Of a DNA stretch of 64,000 bases, positions 63,626-64,000 are shown in pieces. The position numbers and the translations under genes were made by a program. Origin of the DNA: Undaria pinnatifida (Eukaryota > Sar > Phaeophyceae > Laminariales > Alariaceae); NCBI GenBank assembly GCA_012845835.1, contig JABAKD010000027.1:14788573-14852572 (forward strand), given 5' to 3'. Under the pieces are notes generated by a model that made no database searches, was not told the origin of the DNA, and saw only the letters and a list, made by a program, of their open reading frames with translations. How positions within the stretch are numbered: position 1 is the first letter of the stretch; each line of letters starts with the position of its first letter.

Positions 63626-64000
63626 AATAATATTTCAAGTCTATAGATTCGACGTCCAACCATGTCATGGTTGAGGTAAAACCGCGTGCTATTGGATGTC
63701 ATGGTCACGTCAAGGCCATCATAGTTGGGCGATAATGTAAGTGACGATGATCGGACAAGCAGGAAGCCCCTCATCTCACTGCCCTACCCTGCCCTGCCCT
63801 GCATTGCCCCGTTTTGCTTGTCGTTAAGCGTTCCATTTAGAGCAATAATAACGTGTAAGCCTTGAGTCTAGCCGGCGAGCCATATGGGAGAGATGATAAA
63901 GACATTGGAACCCACGATGGGCACGCTACCCAACACCGGACAACCCCGCATCCCCCACTCGGAGTGCGGTGACAATATATATATCAGGTATTGATAGAAT
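63626..64000. other. Window end, nothing assignable
   Basis: CCCTGCCCTGCCCTGC short repeat at 63781-63805. The 61-codon - frame at 63589-63774 is not supported. Confidence 0.3.

Overview
The window looks like nuclear DNA of an intron-rich, repeat-laden eukaryote, most likely a photosynthetic stramenopile and possibly a brown alga. The lineage clues are a candidate first exon (13306-13472, +) whose N-terminus reads like a signal peptide ending in an ATAF motif, as in heterokont plastid presequences; a host gene with long TE-filled introns; and a tyrosine-recombinase element with split direct repeats. The species call is an inference (about 0.4). No bacterial operon, rRNA or CRISPR was seen.

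Layout. 1-10160: mosaic of SINE-like, MITE-like and duplicated repeats without a convincing gene. 10163-10240: degenerate tRNA-Leu(UAG)-like sequence. 12480-13472: two divergent candidate first exons, one beginning MGCTQSK (- strand) and the plastid-presequence exon (+ strand). 13690-16610: AT-rich region built on a palindromic CGATCGAT-centred repeat. 16685-18350: a SINE copy and a 463-bp foldback element. 19663-26333: a young tyrosine-recombinase element in A1-internal-B1/A2-B2 arrangement, holding a 15-monomer satellite and a broken recombinase gene, inserted in an older dispersed repeat. 26334-42340: more repeats, including a complete-looking TRIM (32944-33322).

42724-59480 (+): the one well-supported host gene, an ABHD10-like alpha/beta hydrolase. 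Eight exons can be placed with consistent intron phases; the 5' end was not found. It keeps the Asp and His positions of the triad, but the nucleophile elbow reads GGGVG where a GxSxG motif is expected. Several exons have decayed partial copies lying between the working exons. The introns hold most repeat families of the window. 59481-64000: repeats, a weak candidate exon on the - strand, and a copy of a repeat also present near 15 kb.

Across the window the 9-mer TACC(A/T)GGTA occurs 22 times by my reading, against about 0.5 expected by chance. Comparison of repeat copies suggests that it arises as 7-bp insertions at TA sites.
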